Of a stretch of DNA of 54,347 nt, positions 15,650 to 25,098 are shown piece by piece; position 1 is the first letter of the stretch, and each line of letters starts with the position of its first letter. The notes under the pieces are model-generated. The model worked only from the letters and a program-made list of their open reading frames with translations, was not told the DNA's origin and ran no database searches. The DNA comes from Pseudomonadota bacterium. Lineage in GTDB: Bacteria > Pseudomonadota > Alphaproteobacteria > Rhizobiales > Xanthobacteraceae. The stretch covers positions 1-54,347 of the forward strand of contig QEVP01000028.1 in NCBI GenBank assembly GCA_003576765.1. The letters are read 5' to 3'. The translations under genes and the position numbers were made by a program.

Positions 15650-15660
15650 TCTGGCCCGCC

Positions 15661-16119
15661 TCACGCCGAAAGAAGTTTCAGTTCGGAGCGTAGACGATCA
15701 GGGTCTGACAGGTCCTTTTCAATGGCGGCATGGAGATGCCGCCAGATCGGCATCGCCTTCGTCAGAACCGCCCGACCGGCGGGCGTCAGTCGCAGCAGGC
15801 GGGCACGCTTGTCCGCCGGATCGACGGCCGTCTTGACGAGACGGCGACGTTCCAGCGGCTTCAGGTTGGCCGTCAGGGTCGTCCTGTCCATTGCCAGCAG
15901 GGCCGCCACACTGCCGAGATGAGGTGGTTCCGGCCGATTGAGCGACATCAGAAGCGAGAACTGCCCGCTGGTGATACCGACAGGCTTCAGCGCGACATCG
16001 AAACGGCGCGCCAGCGCGCGCGCCGCCCGCTGTGCGTGCAGGCACAGGCACGCATCACGCACCAGCAGCGTGGTTTTGAAGGTGAGGTCGGCATCCGGGC
16101 GCATTTGAAGGGTTGACAT
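15661..16119 (-). CDS. MarR-family transcriptional regulator
   Basis: 152-aa winged-helix regulator. The MarR fold is visible as GITSGQFSLLMSLNRPEPPHLGSVAALLAMDRTTLTANLKPLERRRLVKTAVDPADKRARLLRLTPAGRAVL, with the recognition helix around MDRTTLTANLKPLE and the wing DPADKRARLL. A cysteine pair near the N-terminus (DACLCLHAQ) might sense redox or electrophiles (inference). ATG 16119 is the best start; 16104 is an alternative. The gene is divergent from a VOC-family gene, and the perfect palindrome at 16131-16150 lies just before its start, so autoregulation and control of the neighbour are likely. Confidence 0.85.
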   Translation of the reverse strand: MSTLQMRPDADLTFKTTLLVRDACLCLHAQRAARALARRFDVALKPVGITSGQFSLLMSLNRPEPPHLGSVAALLAMDRTTLTANLKPLERRRLVKTAVDPADKRARLLRLTPAGRAVLTKAMPIWRHLHAAIEKDLSDPDRLRSELKLLSA

Positions 16120-16130
16120 CCACCAGGTCT

Positions 16131-16150
16131 TTACGTTGATATCAACGTAA
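16131..16150. promoter_or_regulatory. Perfect 20-bp palindrome, probable MarR operator
   Basis: TTACGTTGATATCAACGTAA is identical to its reverse complement over all 20 bases. It sits 12 bases before the marR ATG and 57 before the divergent VOC gene, the usual place for a MarR-family operator controlling both genes. Confidence 0.7.
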
Positions 16151-16207
16151 TGGGAGACCGTCAACCTGCACCCGAACCGAGAGCGACGGGTCAACAAGGA
16201 GTTCGCC

Positions 16208-16654
16208 ATGAAGATCGTGACCAGCCTGAGCTTCCAGGGTCAGTGCCGCGAGGCATTCGAGTTCTACGCCAAAGTGCTGGGCGGAAAGATTACCGCCGCC
16301 ATGCCTTATGGCGACGCCCCGCCGGGCATGCCGATCACCGACGACAAGTACAAAACGTGGCTGATGCACTGCTGGCTCGAGGTCGGCGATCAGGCGTTGA
16401 TGGGCGCCGACATGGACGTCGGCTGGGCCCGCAATATCGACAAGCCCAAGAACGGCTTCGACGTCACCCTGCACACCAACGACAAGGCCGAGGCCCAACG
16501 CTGGTTCGATCAACTGTCGGACGGCGGCAAGGCGGTCATGCCGTTCGGCGAAACGTTCTGGTCGCCCGGCTTCGGCGCCCTCATCGACAAATTCGGCATC
16601 CCGTGGATGGTCAACGTCATTCCTCCGGCTGGCTGGAAGCCCCCGCAGGGCTGA
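16208..16654 (+). CDS. PhnB-like VOC superfamily protein
   Basis: 148-aa protein of the glyoxalase/bleomycin-resistance (VOC) fold, PhnB/3-demethylubiquinone methyltransferase-like subgroup. Landmarks: LSFQGQCREAFEFYAKVLGGKI at the start, GADMDVGW, then AQRWFDQLSDGGKAVMPFGETFWSPGFGALIDKFGIPWMVNV at the end. AAGGAG lies six bases before the ATG. The catalytic role of this subgroup is unknown. As the divergent partner of marR with a shared palindrome, it is the likely regulated target and may deal with a small toxic organic compound (inference). Confidence 0.82.
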   Translation: MKIVTSLSFQGQCREAFEFYAKVLGGKITAAMPYGDAPPGMPITDDKYKTWLMHCWLEVGDQALMGADMDVGWARNIDKPKNGFDVTLHTNDKAEAQRWFDQLSDGGKAVMPFGETFWSPGFGALIDKFGIPWMVNVIPPAGWKPPQG

Positions 16655-16786
16655 CCCATGCCCGGCGAACACCGATAGAGGAATGCAATCGGGTGGCGGC
16701 GTCCGTTCAGTCCTTCGGGCGCCGATCACGCTCGACCGCTTCGGCGCGCAGCGTGTGCTGGCAGACCCGGCGGTGGCGCAGGAGGC

Positions 16787-16818
16787 CTGCCCCGCCGGCT
16801 CATTCTCCGGCGGGGCAG
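16787..16818 (+). terminator. Strong GC hairpin after the VOC gene
   Basis: Perfect 12-bp stem CTGCCCCGCCGG (16787-16798) with CCGGCGGGGCAG (16807-16818) around an 8-base loop. It separates the VOC gene from coxC. No T tract follows, so termination may need Rho. Confidence 0.55.
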
Positions 16819-16913
16819 CGTGGCCTCGCGCCCCGTTGTCATCCCGTCGAGAAACAGATTAGAGTCATTCTTTGGAGGAGGCGCGCCCGTGGAGACAGGC
16901 GCGCCGAAAGGTC

Positions 16914-18176
16914 ATGTTCGAAGGACACGATCTCTATCTGGTCGCCCTGTCCGTGGCGGTTGCGATTCTTGGCGGCTACACCGGATTTGCGCTCGCCGCG
17001 CGCATCCGTGGGCGGCTCGATGCAAACTATCGCGTGCTGCTCGCAGGCGCCGCGGCATTTCTCGCCATCGGCATCTGGACCATGCATTTCATCGGCATGC
17101 TGGCGGCTCCCCTGCCGGCCGGCGCCGTCTACCTCGTCCTGCCGACGATCGTATCGTTTCTCATCTGCGTGCTGGTGGTGGGGGTGTCGCTGTTCCTCGT
17201 CAGCATCGGCCTGCCGTCATGGCAGCGGCTCGCCAGCGCCGCGACGCTGCTCGGCGTCGGCATTTCGAGCATGCATTATGTCGGCATGCACGGCCTGTCG
17301 GGGCCGTTCGAGATGCACCACGATCCGCTCTTCATCGCGCTTTCGGTGCTGATCGCGATCGGCGCCGCCTATGGCGGCCTGCGCGTGTTCCTTGCGGGGC
17401 AGCATGGCGCACAACTCATCTTCAGCGCAACCGCGTTCGGCATCGCGGTCTCGGGCATGCACTACACGGCGATGGCCGGCACGCACTTCATGCCCGGAAT
17501 GTCCGATGCGGCCCATCACGATCTGGGCGGCCTCGTTGCATCGCAGCAAATGCTGGCGCTGATCGTGGCGCTGTTCTGCTTCGTCGTTGCCGCCGGCTTC
17601 CTGCTCTCGCTGGTTCCGGATCGACACCCGCGCGCTGTGACGGCTGCCGGTCCTGCCGCAGCCGATGCCGACACGTACGGCATTGAAGTCGCCATCGCCG
17701 GCAAGGCCGATGCGGTCAGCCCGATGGCCGCCCAGCCAAACGTCTCATCGCTCGGCGGTCTGCCGCTCGGGGGGCTCGGGCAGCCGCGGCCTCAGCCGGC
17801 GCCGCGACTGCCGGTTGCAGGTGCCGACGGCACGCATTTCATCGAAGCCACGGACGTGCGCAGCATCCGTGCCGACGCACATTATACCCATGTCCACGAC
17901 GGCACCCGCGAGCGGATGTGCCCGTGGTCGATTTCCGAAGCCGAGGCGCAGCTCGACCCCGCTTTGTTCCTGCGGGTTCACCGCAGCCATATCGTCGCCA
18001 TCCGCCACATCACGTTTGTGCGCCGCGAAGGCGACGGCGCGATCATCGAGCTGGACGGCGCCGAGCCGCACCGCATTCCCGTGAGCCGCGCACGGATCGC
18101 CGAGGTCAGAGCCCGCCTCGGCCTCGTCCGGCGCCCTGCTCCACTCCAGGGCCCCGCGGTAAGTCAGCGCTGCTGA
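16914..18176 (+). CDS. coxC: CoxC-type membrane sensor: MHYT domain plus LytTR DNA-binding domain
   Basis: 420-aa regulator in the position of coxC of Oligotropha carboxidovorans. Seven transmembrane helices form an MHYT domain with its three motifs, MHFIGM, MHYVGM and MHYTAM, which are proposed to bind a metal and sense O2, CO or NO. A long linker follows, then a C-terminal LytTR DNA-binding domain (THFIEATDVRSIRADAHYTHVHDG; FLRVHRSHIVAIRHITFVRREGDGAIIELDG; HRIPVSRARIAEVRARL). ATG 16914 follows AAAGG; an upstream TTG at 16872 is possible. It lies 186 bases before coxM on the same strand and probably controls CO dehydrogenase expression (inference from family and location). Confidence 0.85.
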   Translation: MFEGHDLYLVALSVAVAILGGYTGFALAARIRGRLDANYRVLLAGAAAFLAIGIWTMHFIGMLAAPLPAGAVYLVLPTIVSFLICVLVVGVSLFLVSIGLPSWQRLASAATLLGVGISSMHYVGMHGLSGPFEMHHDPLFIALSVLIAIGAAYGGLRVFLAGQHGAQLIFSATAFGIAVSGMHYTAMAGTHFMPGMSDAAHHDLGGLVASQQMLALIVALFCFVVAAGFLLSLVPDRHPRAVTAAGPAAADADTYGIEVAIAGKADAVSPMAAQPNVSSLGGLPLGGLGQPRPQPAPRLPVAGADGTHFIEATDVRSIRADAHYTHVHDGTRERMCPWSISEAEAQLDPALFLRVHRSHIVAIRHITFVRREGDGAIIELDGAEPHRIPVSRARIAEVRARLGLVRRPAPLQGPAVSQRC

Positions 18177-18362
18177 CGCATTTCGTGCGGGCAGATGCGC
18201 GTTTGGTGCGAATTCCCGCGCCTCGTGACCGCACCGCCCCGCGCTGTCTTGCTTACATCGGGCCGCGAAGCCATCCATTCCCTCAAGTGTGCATTCACTC
18301 ATGTGCCGAAGGCGCCAGCCGCCAAAGGTATTTCAGGATGCCGAAGAACGAGGGAGGACACG

Positions 18363-19226
18363 ATGATTCCTGGCCAGTTTGACTATCATCGGCCGGCGAG
18401 CCTTGCCGAAGCGGTCCACTTGATGGCGACGCTGGGCGAGGATGCACGCGCGCTTGCCGGCGGCCACAGCCTGATCCCGATGATGAAGCTGCGGCTTGCC
18501 ACGCCGGCGCACCTCATCGACCTCGGCGGTATCGGCGCACTCAAGGGGATCCGCCGCGACGGCGATCATATCGTCATCGGCGCCACCACCACCCAGCACG
18601 ACCTGCTGGCCTCCGCCCCCATCGCCGAAGCGCTGCCGGTGCTGCAAGAAGCATCAAGACTGATCGCCGATCCGCAGGTGCGCTACCTGGGGACCATTGG
18701 CGGCAACGTCGCCAACGGCGACCCCGGTAACGACATGCCGGCAGTGATGATGGCGCTGGGCGCCAATTACCGGCTGGAAGGCGAAGGCGGCGCCCGCGAG
18801 GTCCCGGCCGCGGAGTTCTATCAGGGCGCCTATTTCACCGCGCTGGAGCCCGGCGAGCTTCTGACCGCAGTCGTCATCCCTGTGCCGCCGGCCGGCCACG
18901 GTTTTGCCTACGAAAAACTCAAGCGCAAGGTCGGCGATTACGCCACCGCCGCCGCGGCCGTCGTGCTGACGATGGCTGGCGGGCGGGTGGCGACCTGCCG
19001 CATCGGCCTGACCAACCTTGCCGAGGTGCCACTCCTTGCCGACGCGGCCGCGCAAGCCGTGATCGGCACCGACCTCGATGACGCCTCGCTGCAACGCGCA
19101 GCAGCCGCCGCGATGGCCATCATGCAGCCGGCGGCCGATGGCCGCGGCTCGCCGGACTACCGCCGCCACGTCGGCGGCATCATGGTGCAGCGGGCGCTGA
19201 AGCGCGCCGCGGCCCGCGCCAGTTGA
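18363..19226 (+). CDS. coxM: CO dehydrogenase medium subunit (FAD)
   Basis: FAD-binding subunit of the aerobic Mo/Cu CO dehydrogenase, passing electrons from the iron-sulfur subunit to the quinone pool. The 287-aa product starts [21 protein letters not shown] as in Oligotropha CoxM, with FAD motifs [17 protein letters not shown] and [23 protein letters not shown] precedes the ATG at 18363; the open frame further upstream is not family-like. First structural gene of the coxMSL set, 12 bases before coxS. Confidence 0.97.
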   Translation: MIPGQFDYHRPASLAEAVHLMATLGEDARALAGGHSLIPMMKLRLATPAHLIDLGGIGALKGIRRDGDHIVIGATTTQHDLLASAPIAEALPVLQEASRLIADPQVRYLGTIGGNVANGDPGNDMPAVMMALGANYRLEGEGGAREVPAAEFYQGAYFTALEPGELLTAVVIPVPPAGHGFAYEKLKRKVGDYATAAAAVVLTMAGGRVATCRIGLTNLAEVPLLADAAAQAVIGTDLDDASLQRAAAAAMAIMQPAADGRGSPDYRRHVGGIMVQRALKRAAARAS

Positions 19227-19238
19227 TCGGAGAGAGCC

Positions 19239-19739
19239 ATGGCAAAAACCCACGTCACCATGACCGTCAACGGCGCACAGGTCGAGGGCCTCGTCGAGCC
19301 GCGCACGTTGCTCGTACATTTCATCCGCGAGAATTTGCAGATGACCGGCACCCATATCGGCTGCGACACCACTCATTGCGGCGCCTGCACTGTCGATCTC
19401 AACGGCATGTCGGTGAAAAGCTGCACGGTGTTCGCGGTGCAGGCCGAGGGCGCCGAGATCACCACGATCGAGGGCATGGCGAACGCCGATGGCACGCTGT
19501 CGGCGCTACAGGAAGGCTTTCGCATGATGCACGGCCTGCAGTGCGGCTACTGCACGCCGGGCATGATCGTGCGCGCCCACCGGTTGTTGCAGGAAAATCC
19601 CAGCCCGACCGAGGAGGATATCCGCGCCGGCATCGCCGGCAACCTGTGCCGCTGCACCGGCTATCAGAACATCGTCAAGGCGATCCAGTACGCCGCCGCC
19701 AAGCAGAATGGCGTTGAATTCAAGGAGGCCGCGGAATGA
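19239..19739 (+). CDS. coxS: CO dehydrogenase small subunit (2x[2Fe-2S])
   Basis: Iron-sulfur subunit, 166 aa, relaying electrons from the Mo/Cu site to FAD. The plant-type cluster cysteines are C42, C47, C50 and C62; the second cluster uses C102, C105, C137 and C139 ([21 protein letters not shown]). These are the spacings and numbering of Oligotropha CoxS. Its stop overlaps the coxL start by four bases (ATGA), so synthesis of the two subunits is coupled. Confidence 0.97.
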   Translation: MAKTHVTMTVNGAQVEGLVEPRTLLVHFIRENLQMTGTHIGCDTTHCGACTVDLNGMSVKSCTVFAVQAEGAEITTIEGMANADGTLSALQEGFRMMHGLQCGYCTPGMIVRAHRLLQENPSPTEEDIRAGIAGNLCRCTGYQNIVKAIQYAAAKQNGVEFKEAAE

Positions 19740-22171
19740 ACGATATGACTCCCACGCGGGAAGAACGCGAGGCCCGCCTTGAAGGCATGGGCTGCAAAAG
19801 GAAGCGCGTCGAGGACATCCGCTTTACGCAAGGCAAGGGCAACTACGTCGATGACGTCAAGCTGCCCGGCATGCTGCACGGCGACTTCGTGCGCTCGCCG
19901 CACGCGCATGCACGCGTGAAAGCCATCAACACCGAGGCGGCGCTGAAAGTACCCGGCGTGCTCGCGGTCATCACCGCCGAGACGCTGAAGACCGTCAACC
20001 TCGCCTGGATGCCGACGCTGGCCGGCGACGTGCAGATGGTGCTGGCCGACGGCAAGGTGTTGTTCCAGAATCAGGAGGTGGCCTTCGTCGTCGCCACCGA
20101 TCGCTACGCCGCCGACGACGGCATCAACGCCGTCGAGGTCGAGTACGAGCCGCTGCCGCCGCTGGTCGATCCGTTCAAGGCGATGGCGCCGGATGCGCCG
20201 GTGCTGCGCGAGGACATCAAGGACAAGAGCGATGGCGCGCATGGCCCGCGCAAGCACTATAACCACATCTTCGAATGGACGGTCGGCGACAAGGACTTGA
20301 CCGACGTCGCATTCAGGAAGGCGGAGGTGACGATCAAGGAACTGATCTCCTATCAGCGCGTGCACCCCTCCCCGCTCGAAACCTGCCAGTGCGTCTGCTC
20401 GTTCGACAAGATCAAGGGCGAACTGACCATCTGGGGCACCTTTCAGGCCCCGCACGTCATCCGCACGGTGGTGGCGCTGATCGCAAAGCTGCCGGAACAG
20501 AAGATCCATGTGATCTCGCCCGATATCGGCGGCGGCTTCGGTAACAAGGTCGGCGCCTATCCGGGCTACATCTGCGCCGCCGTCGCCTCCATCGTCACCG
20601 GCAAACCGGTGAAGTGGGTCGAAGACCGCATGGAGAACCTGACCACCACTTCCTTTGCCCGCGATTACCACATGACCACGGAAATCGCGGCCACGAAGGA
20701 GGGCAAGGTGACCGGCCTGCGCGTGCATGTGCTGGCCGACCACGGCGCGTTCGACGCCTGTGCCGACCCGTCGAAATGGCCGGCGGGATTCTTCAACATC
20801 GTCACCGGCTCTTACGACTTCCCGACCGCCCATCTCGCCGTCGATGGCGTCTATACCAACAAGGCGCCGGGCGGCGTCGCCTACCGCTGTTCGTTCCGCG
20901 TCACGGAAGCCGCCTACTGCATCGAGCGTGGGATGGATATTCTGGCGCAGAAGCTGAACATGGACCCGGCCGAACTGCGGCTGAAGAATTTCGTCCGGCC
21001 GGAGCAGTTTCCGTATCACTCGGCGCTCGGCTGGGAATACGATTCCGGCGACTATCACACCGCCATGACAAAGGCGATGGAGACGGTGGACTACGCCGGC
21101 CTGCGCCGCGAACAGGCGGCCAGACGCGAAGCGTTCAAGCGCGGCGAGACGCGCGAGATCATGGGCATCGGCGTGTCGTTCTTCACCGAGATCGTTGGCG
21201 CCGGCCCATCGAAGAACTGCGACATCCTCGGCATCGCCATGTTCGACTCCTGCGAAATCCGCCTGCACCCGACCGGTGCCGGAATCGCACGCATGGGCAC
21301 CAAGAGCCAGGGCCAGGGCCACGAGACCACATGGGCGCAGATCATCGCCACCGAGATCGGCATTCCCGCCGACAACATCATGGTCGAGGAAGGCAACACC
21401 GACACCGCCCCTTACGGGCTCGGCACCTACGGCTCGCGCTCGACGCCGGTGGCCGGAGCGGCGATTGCCATGGCCGCGCGCAAGATCAAGGCCAAGGCGC
21501 AGATGATCGCCGCCTACAAGCTCGAAGTCCACGAGGACGACCTCGAATGGGATATCGACGGCTTCCGGGTGAAGGGTCTGCCGGAAAAATTTCTCGGCAT
21601 GAAGGATATCTGCTGGCTGGCCTACAACTCGCCGCCGCCGGGCATGGAGCCGGGGCTTGAGGCGGTGAGCTACTACGATCCGCCGAACATGACCTACCCG
21701 TTCGGCGCCTATATCTGCGTGATGGACATCGACGTCGATACCGGCGTCTACAAGGTGCGGCGCTTCTACGCGCTCGACGACTGCGGCACCCGCATCAACC
21801 CGATGATCATCGAGGGTCAGGTGCATGGCGGCCTGACCGAGGCTTTCGCCATCGCGATGGGGCAGGAAATTCACTACGACGAGGCAGGCAACGTGCTCGG
21901 CGGCTCGTTCATGGATTTCTTCCTGCCGACCGCCGTGGAGACGCCGCACTGGGAAACCGACTTCACGGTGACGCCGTCGCCGCATCATCCGATCGGCGCC
22001 AAGGGCGTCGGCGAAAGCCCGAATGTCGGCGGCGTGCCGGCGTTTTCCAATGCCGTCAACGACGCCTTCTCGTTCCTCGGCAGCGTCCATATCCAGATGC
22101 CGCACGACTTCTGGCGCAATTGGCAAGCCGCGAAGGACCTGGGCCTCATCAGGGAGCCGGCGGCCGCGTGA
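19736..22171 (+). CDS. coxL: CO dehydrogenase large subunit, form I (Mo/Cu)
   Basis: Catalytic subunit that oxidises CO to CO2 at a [CuSMoO2] centre, at the inner face of the membrane. The 811-aa product is colinear with Oligotropha CoxL (about 809 aa). The form I active-site loop AYRCSFR is at residues 382-388, with Cys385 as copper ligand; the catalytic glutamate of [10 protein letters not shown] is Glu760; GTFQAPH supplies the conserved Gln near the Mo. The loop separates it from form II homologues (AYRGAGR), which often act on other substrates, so true CO oxidation is likely. The start overlaps coxS. Confidence 0.98.
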   Translation: MNDMTPTREEREARLEGMGCKRKRVEDIRFTQGKGNYVDDVKLPGMLHGDFVRSPHAHARVKAINTEAALKVPGVLAVITAETLKTVNLAWMPTLAGDVQMVLADGKVLFQNQEVAFVVATDRYAADDGINAVEVEYEPLPPLVDPFKAMAPDAPVLREDIKDKSDGAHGPRKHYNHIFEWTVGDKDLTDVAFRKAEVTIKELISYQRVHPSPLETCQCVCSFDKIKGELTIWGTFQAPHVIRTVVALIAKLPEQKIHVISPDIGGGFGNKVGAYPGYICAAVASIVTGKPVKWVEDRMENLTTTSFARDYHMTTEIAATKEGKVTGLRVHVLADHGAFDACADPSKWPAGFFNIVTGSYDFPTAHLAVDGVYTNKAPGGVAYRCSFRVTEAAYCIERGMDILAQKLNMDPAELRLKNFVRPEQFPYHSALGWEYDSGDYHTAMTKAMETVDYAGLRREQAARREAFKRGETREIMGIGVSFFTEIVGAGPSKNCDILGIAMFDSCEIRLHPTGAGIARMGTKSQGQGHETTWAQIIATEIGIPADNIMVEEGNTDTAPYGLGTYGSRSTPVAGAAIAMAARKIKAKAQMIAAYKLEVHEDDLEWDIDGFRVKGLPEKFLGMKDICWLAYNSPPPGMEPGLEAVSYYDPPNMTYPFGAYICVMDIDVDTGVYKVRRFYALDDCGTRINPMIIEGQVHGGLTEAFAIAMGQEIHYDEAGNVLGGSFMDFFLPTAVETPHWETDFTVTPSPHHPIGAKGVGESPNVGGVPAFSNAVNDAFSFLGSVHIQMPHDFWRNWQAAKDLGLIREPAAA

Positions 22172-22173
22172 CC

Positions 22174-23043
22174 ATGACACGGGACGAGATCGCCGAACGT
22201 CTGGCCGCCGTCGGCTATATCGCCGACGGGGAGCTTGCGACGGCACTCGCGCTGATGCAGATGCTGCGGCGCCCGCTGCTGCTCGAAGGCGAGGCGGGCG
22301 TCGGCAAAACCGAGGTGGCGAAGGCGCTGGCCGCACTATACGAGACCGAACTGATCCGGCTGCAATGCTACGAGGGCCTCGACCAGCCGGCGGCGCTCTA
22401 CGAGTGGAATTACCAGCGCCAGCTCCTGGCCATCCAGGCGCATCAGGGCCAGAGCGGCGCGGATATCGAGGATCGCATCTTTTCGGAAAAGTACCTGCTG
22501 GAACGGCCGCTGCTCGCCGCGATCCGGCGCGGCGCACCGCCGGTGCTGCTGATCGACGAGATCGACCGCGCCGACGACGAGTTCGAAGCCTTTCTGCTCG
22601 AACTGCTGTCCGATTTCCAGGTATCGATCCCCGAGCTTGGCACGATCGTGGCGACCTCGATCCCCTATGTCGTGCTGACCTCGAACGGCACGCGCGAACT
22701 GTCCGACGCGCTGCGCCGCCGCTGCCTCTACCATTATGTCGATTACCCCGAGGTGGACCGCGAGGCGCGCATCATCCTGGCGCGCATCGGCGGCATCGGC
22801 ACCTCCCTTGCCGTGCAGATCGCACAGATGGTGGACAGCATCCGCAAGGAAGACCTGCGCAAGGTGCCGGGCGTCGCCGAAACGCTGGACTGGGCGGCGG
22901 CACTGGTCGGTCTCGATGTGCGCGACCTGCACGACGCGCCGGAGATCGTTCAGGAAACGCTCATGTGCCTGCTCAAAACCCGCGAGGACAAGGCCCGTTT
23001 GACACCTGAAGTCACCGCAAGACTGTTGGGGAAGGTGGCGTGA
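22174..23043 (+). CDS. coxD: CoxD, MoxR-type AAA+ ATPase for CO dehydrogenase maturation
   Basis: 289-aa AAA+ ATPase of the MoxR class. In Oligotropha, CoxD is needed to introduce sulfur into the immature Mo site before copper is added. Walker A GEAGVGKTE (residues 39-47), Walker B LLIDEIDRADDEFEAFLLELLSD and sensor region VVLTSNGTRELSDALRRRC are clear. A GTG at 22168 in the same frame overlaps the coxL stop (GTGA) and sits 11 bases after AGGGAG, so it is an equally likely start. It is coupled to coxE by another GTGA overlap; MoxR ATPases act with VWA proteins such as CoxE. Confidence 0.93.
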   Translation: MTRDEIAERLAAVGYIADGELATALALMQMLRRPLLLEGEAGVGKTEVAKALAALYETELIRLQCYEGLDQPAALYEWNYQRQLLAIQAHQGQSGADIEDRIFSEKYLLERPLLAAIRRGAPPVLLIDEIDRADDEFEAFLLELLSDFQVSIPELGTIVATSIPYVVLTSNGTRELSDALRRRCLYHYVDYPEVDREARIILARIGGIGTSLAVQIAQMVDSIRKEDLRKVPGVAETLDWAAALVGLDVRDLHDAPEIVQETLMCLLKTREDKARLTPEVTARLLGKVA

Positions 23044-24242
23044 GCGCGCACGCGCCATTCCGCGTCGAGAACTCCGGCGGCGACCCGGACAGCCTGATCG
23101 CGCTGCGGCTTGCCGGCTTTCTCGCCACGCTGCGCGACAACGGTTTTGCGGTCGGCCCGGGCGAAGGCGAGGATGCGGCAACGCTGATCGCCTCAGGCCA
23201 TGCCAGCCATCCAGCGCTGTTGCGCTCGGCGTTCAAGCACCTGTTCTCGAGCCGCAAGGCGGAGTGGGACAGGTTCGACGGCATCTTTGACGCCTTCTGG
23301 CTCGGCAAGCGGGTACGGTCTCGGTCGATGATCGCCGGCGCACAGAAGCCGGCCGACAGCCCCTCGCTCAAGAGCTTGCGGGACGGTCGCGCGGAGCATG
23401 GCGGCACGCAGGCGCTCGACCAGGCGCCCTCGCTCGACGATGCGCCCGAGAGCGGCGGCGAGGGGCGCATGGAAGGCGCTTCACAGGCCGAAAACCTCGC
23501 CGACGTCGATTTCCGCAAGCTCAACGATCCCGAGCAGGTCGCGCAGGCGCACGCGGCAGCGGCGCGGCTTGCCAAGGCCATGCGCACGCGGCTGACGCGC
23601 CGCAATCTCGCGCGCCATCGCGGGCCCCAACTCGATCTTCGCCGCACCATCCATGCCAACATCAGCCGCGGCGGCGTGCCGATCGAACTGATGCGGCGGC
23701 GGCGCAAGGACAAGCCGCTGCGGCTCGTGGTGCTACTCGACGCCTCCGGTTCGATGAGTCTGTACACTGGCGTGTTCGTCCGTTTCATCCACGGTGTGCT
23801 CGACGAGTTTCGCGAGGCCGAGGCGTTCCTGTTTCACACTCAGCTCGCGCATGTGTCGGACGCAATGGCCGAACGCAACCCGGCGCGCGCGCTCGATCGC
23901 CTCGCGATGATGGCGCAAGGCGCCGGCGGCGGCACCCGCATCGGGCTTTCCTTGCAGACCTTCAACCGCTGGCATGCTGCACGCGTCATCCATTCGCGCA
24001 CCTGCGTGATGATCGTCTCCGACGGCTACGAAACCGGCGATGCAAAGCTGCTCGGCCGCGAGATGGCGCAACTCGCCAAACGCTGCCGCCGCATCGTCTG
24101 GCTCAATCCGATGATGGGCTGGGAGGGCTACACGCCGGACGCCGCCGGCATCAAGGCGGCGCTGCCGCACATCGATCTCTACGCGCCGGCGCATACGCTG
24201 AGGAGCTTGCAGGCGCTGGAGCCGTATCTGGCGAGATTGTAG
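23040..24242 (+). CDS. coxE: CoxE, von Willebrand A domain protein for CO dehydrogenase maturation
   Basis: 400-aa VWA protein that partners the CoxD ATPase in assembling the Mo/Cu centre. The metal-ion-dependent adhesion site is intact: D234-A-S236-G-S238 in VVLLDASGSMSLYTG, followed by GGGTRIGLSLQTFN and IVSDGYETGD. The N-terminal 220 residues are helical and charged, as in the CoxE/DUF58-like family. It starts with GTG inside the coxD stop (GTGA overlap). Ten bases separate it from coxF. Confidence 0.93.
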   Translation: MSAHAPFRVENSGGDPDSLIALRLAGFLATLRDNGFAVGPGEGEDAATLIASGHASHPALLRSAFKHLFSSRKAEWDRFDGIFDAFWLGKRVRSRSMIAGAQKPADSPSLKSLRDGRAEHGGTQALDQAPSLDDAPESGGEGRMEGASQAENLADVDFRKLNDPEQVAQAHAAAARLAKAMRTRLTRRNLARHRGPQLDLRRTIHANISRGGVPIELMRRRRKDKPLRLVVLLDASGSMSLYTGVFVRFIHGVLDEFREAEAFLFHTQLAHVSDAMAERNPARALDRLAMMAQGAGGGTRIGLSLQTFNRWHAARVIHSRTCVMIVSDGYETGDAKLLGREMAQLAKRCRRIVWLNPMMGWEGYTPDAAGIKAALPHIDLYAPAHTLRSLQALEPYLARL

Positions 24243-24251
24243 GAGGCGATC

Positions 24252-25088
24252 ATGACCGCGCACGTCGAAGTGATCGATCTCGTTGCGCAACTGAAGGCGG
24301 CCGAGCAGCCGTTCGCGCTCGCCACCGTGGTTCGCACCGTCTCGGTGACCGCCGCCAAGGCCGGCGCCAAGGCGGTGATCCGCCCCGATGGCACCATCGT
24401 TGCCGGCTGGATCGGCGGCGGCTGCGCGCGCGGCGCGGTGCTCAAGGCAGCACGGGAGGCCTTGAGCGACGGCGAGCCGCGCATGATCTCGGTGCAACCG
24501 GAGAACTTGCTGGCCGAACTCGGGGTCAGGCCGGGCGAAAGCCGCGACGGCATCCGCTTTGCCAACAACATGTGCCCGAGCAAGGGCACCATGGACATCT
24601 TCGTGGAGCCGGTCTTGCCTCACCCCTCGCTGGTTATTCTCGGCGCCAGCCCGGTGGCCCTGTCGCTTGCGACGCAGGCGCGGGCGCTGGGCTATCATGT
24701 GACGATCGCGGCGCCATCGTCCGATTTTGTCGACACGCCCGACGCCGATGTGCGCGTCGACGGTTTCGAGCCCGGCTACCTCAACGAAGCGAAGCGCTTC
24801 GTCGTCGTCTCGACTCAAGGCAAGGGCGACGAGGCGGCACTGAAGGCCGCGCTGACCATCGACGCCGCTTACCATGCCTTTGTCGGTAGCAGCCGCAAGA
24901 TGGCGGCGCTGCGCGACAAGCTGATCGGCGCCGGCATCGCGGCGACGGCGCTCGATCGCATCAAGGCGCCGGCCGGCCTCGATCTCGGCGCCATCACACC
25001 GGAAGAAATCGCGATGTCGATCCTGGCCGAAATCACGGCCGAACGCCGGCGCGGCCAGCGCAATCCGGCCTCCCCTTCGGACCACTGA
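24252..25088 (+). CDS. coxF: CoxF, XdhC/CoxI-family maturation protein
   Basis: 278-aa member of the XdhC/CoxF family, which handles or sulfurates the molybdenum cofactor of xanthine-oxidase-type enzymes. It has the N-terminal XdhC_CoxI domain (FALATVVRTVSVTAAKAGAKAVIRPDGTIVAGWIGGGCARGAVL) and the C-terminal Rossmann domain (LVILGASPVALSLATQARALGYHVTIAAP; AFVGSSRKMAALRDKL). AGGAGG precedes the ATG. In Oligotropha, coxF is required for active CO dehydrogenase, probably in copper insertion. Confidence 0.93.
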   Translation: MTAHVEVIDLVAQLKAAEQPFALATVVRTVSVTAAKAGAKAVIRPDGTIVAGWIGGGCARGAVLKAAREALSDGEPRMISVQPENLLAELGVRPGESRDGIRFANNMCPSKGTMDIFVEPVLPHPSLVILGASPVALSLATQARALGYHVTIAAPSSDFVDTPDADVRVDGFEPGYLNEAKRFVVVSTQGKGDEAALKAALTIDAAYHAFVGSSRKMAALRDKLIGAGIAATALDRIKAPAGLDLGAITPEEIAMSILAEITAERRRGQRNPASPSDH

Positions 25089-25098
25089 GGATCGCACC

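Larger units (their letters stand above)
15115..15660. other. 546-base intergenic region before the hmuR group
   Basis: No credible gene is seen. It contains two inverted repeats that could bind regulators: CTTGAAGCAATATTCCAAG (15450-15468) and a perfect pair TCAAATT / AATTTGA with an 11-base spacer (15521-15545). A hairpin at 15625-15649 belongs to the marR 3' end. The AT-rich part around 15450-15560 is the likely promoter zone for the minus-strand receptor group. Confidence 0.45.

Noticed and set aside
18177..18362. Sigma54-type promoter before coxM
   Set aside because: A TTGC at the right kind of location exists (CTGTCTTGCTT), but the required upstream GG is missing, so the -24/-12 consensus is not met.
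19664..22537. 957-codon open frame on the minus strand across coxL and coxD
   Set aside because: It is exactly antisense to the clearly coding coxL/coxD frames; long antisense frames arise from strong GC bias at third codon positions. Its translation is rich in Arg, His, Asp and Gly with no domain.
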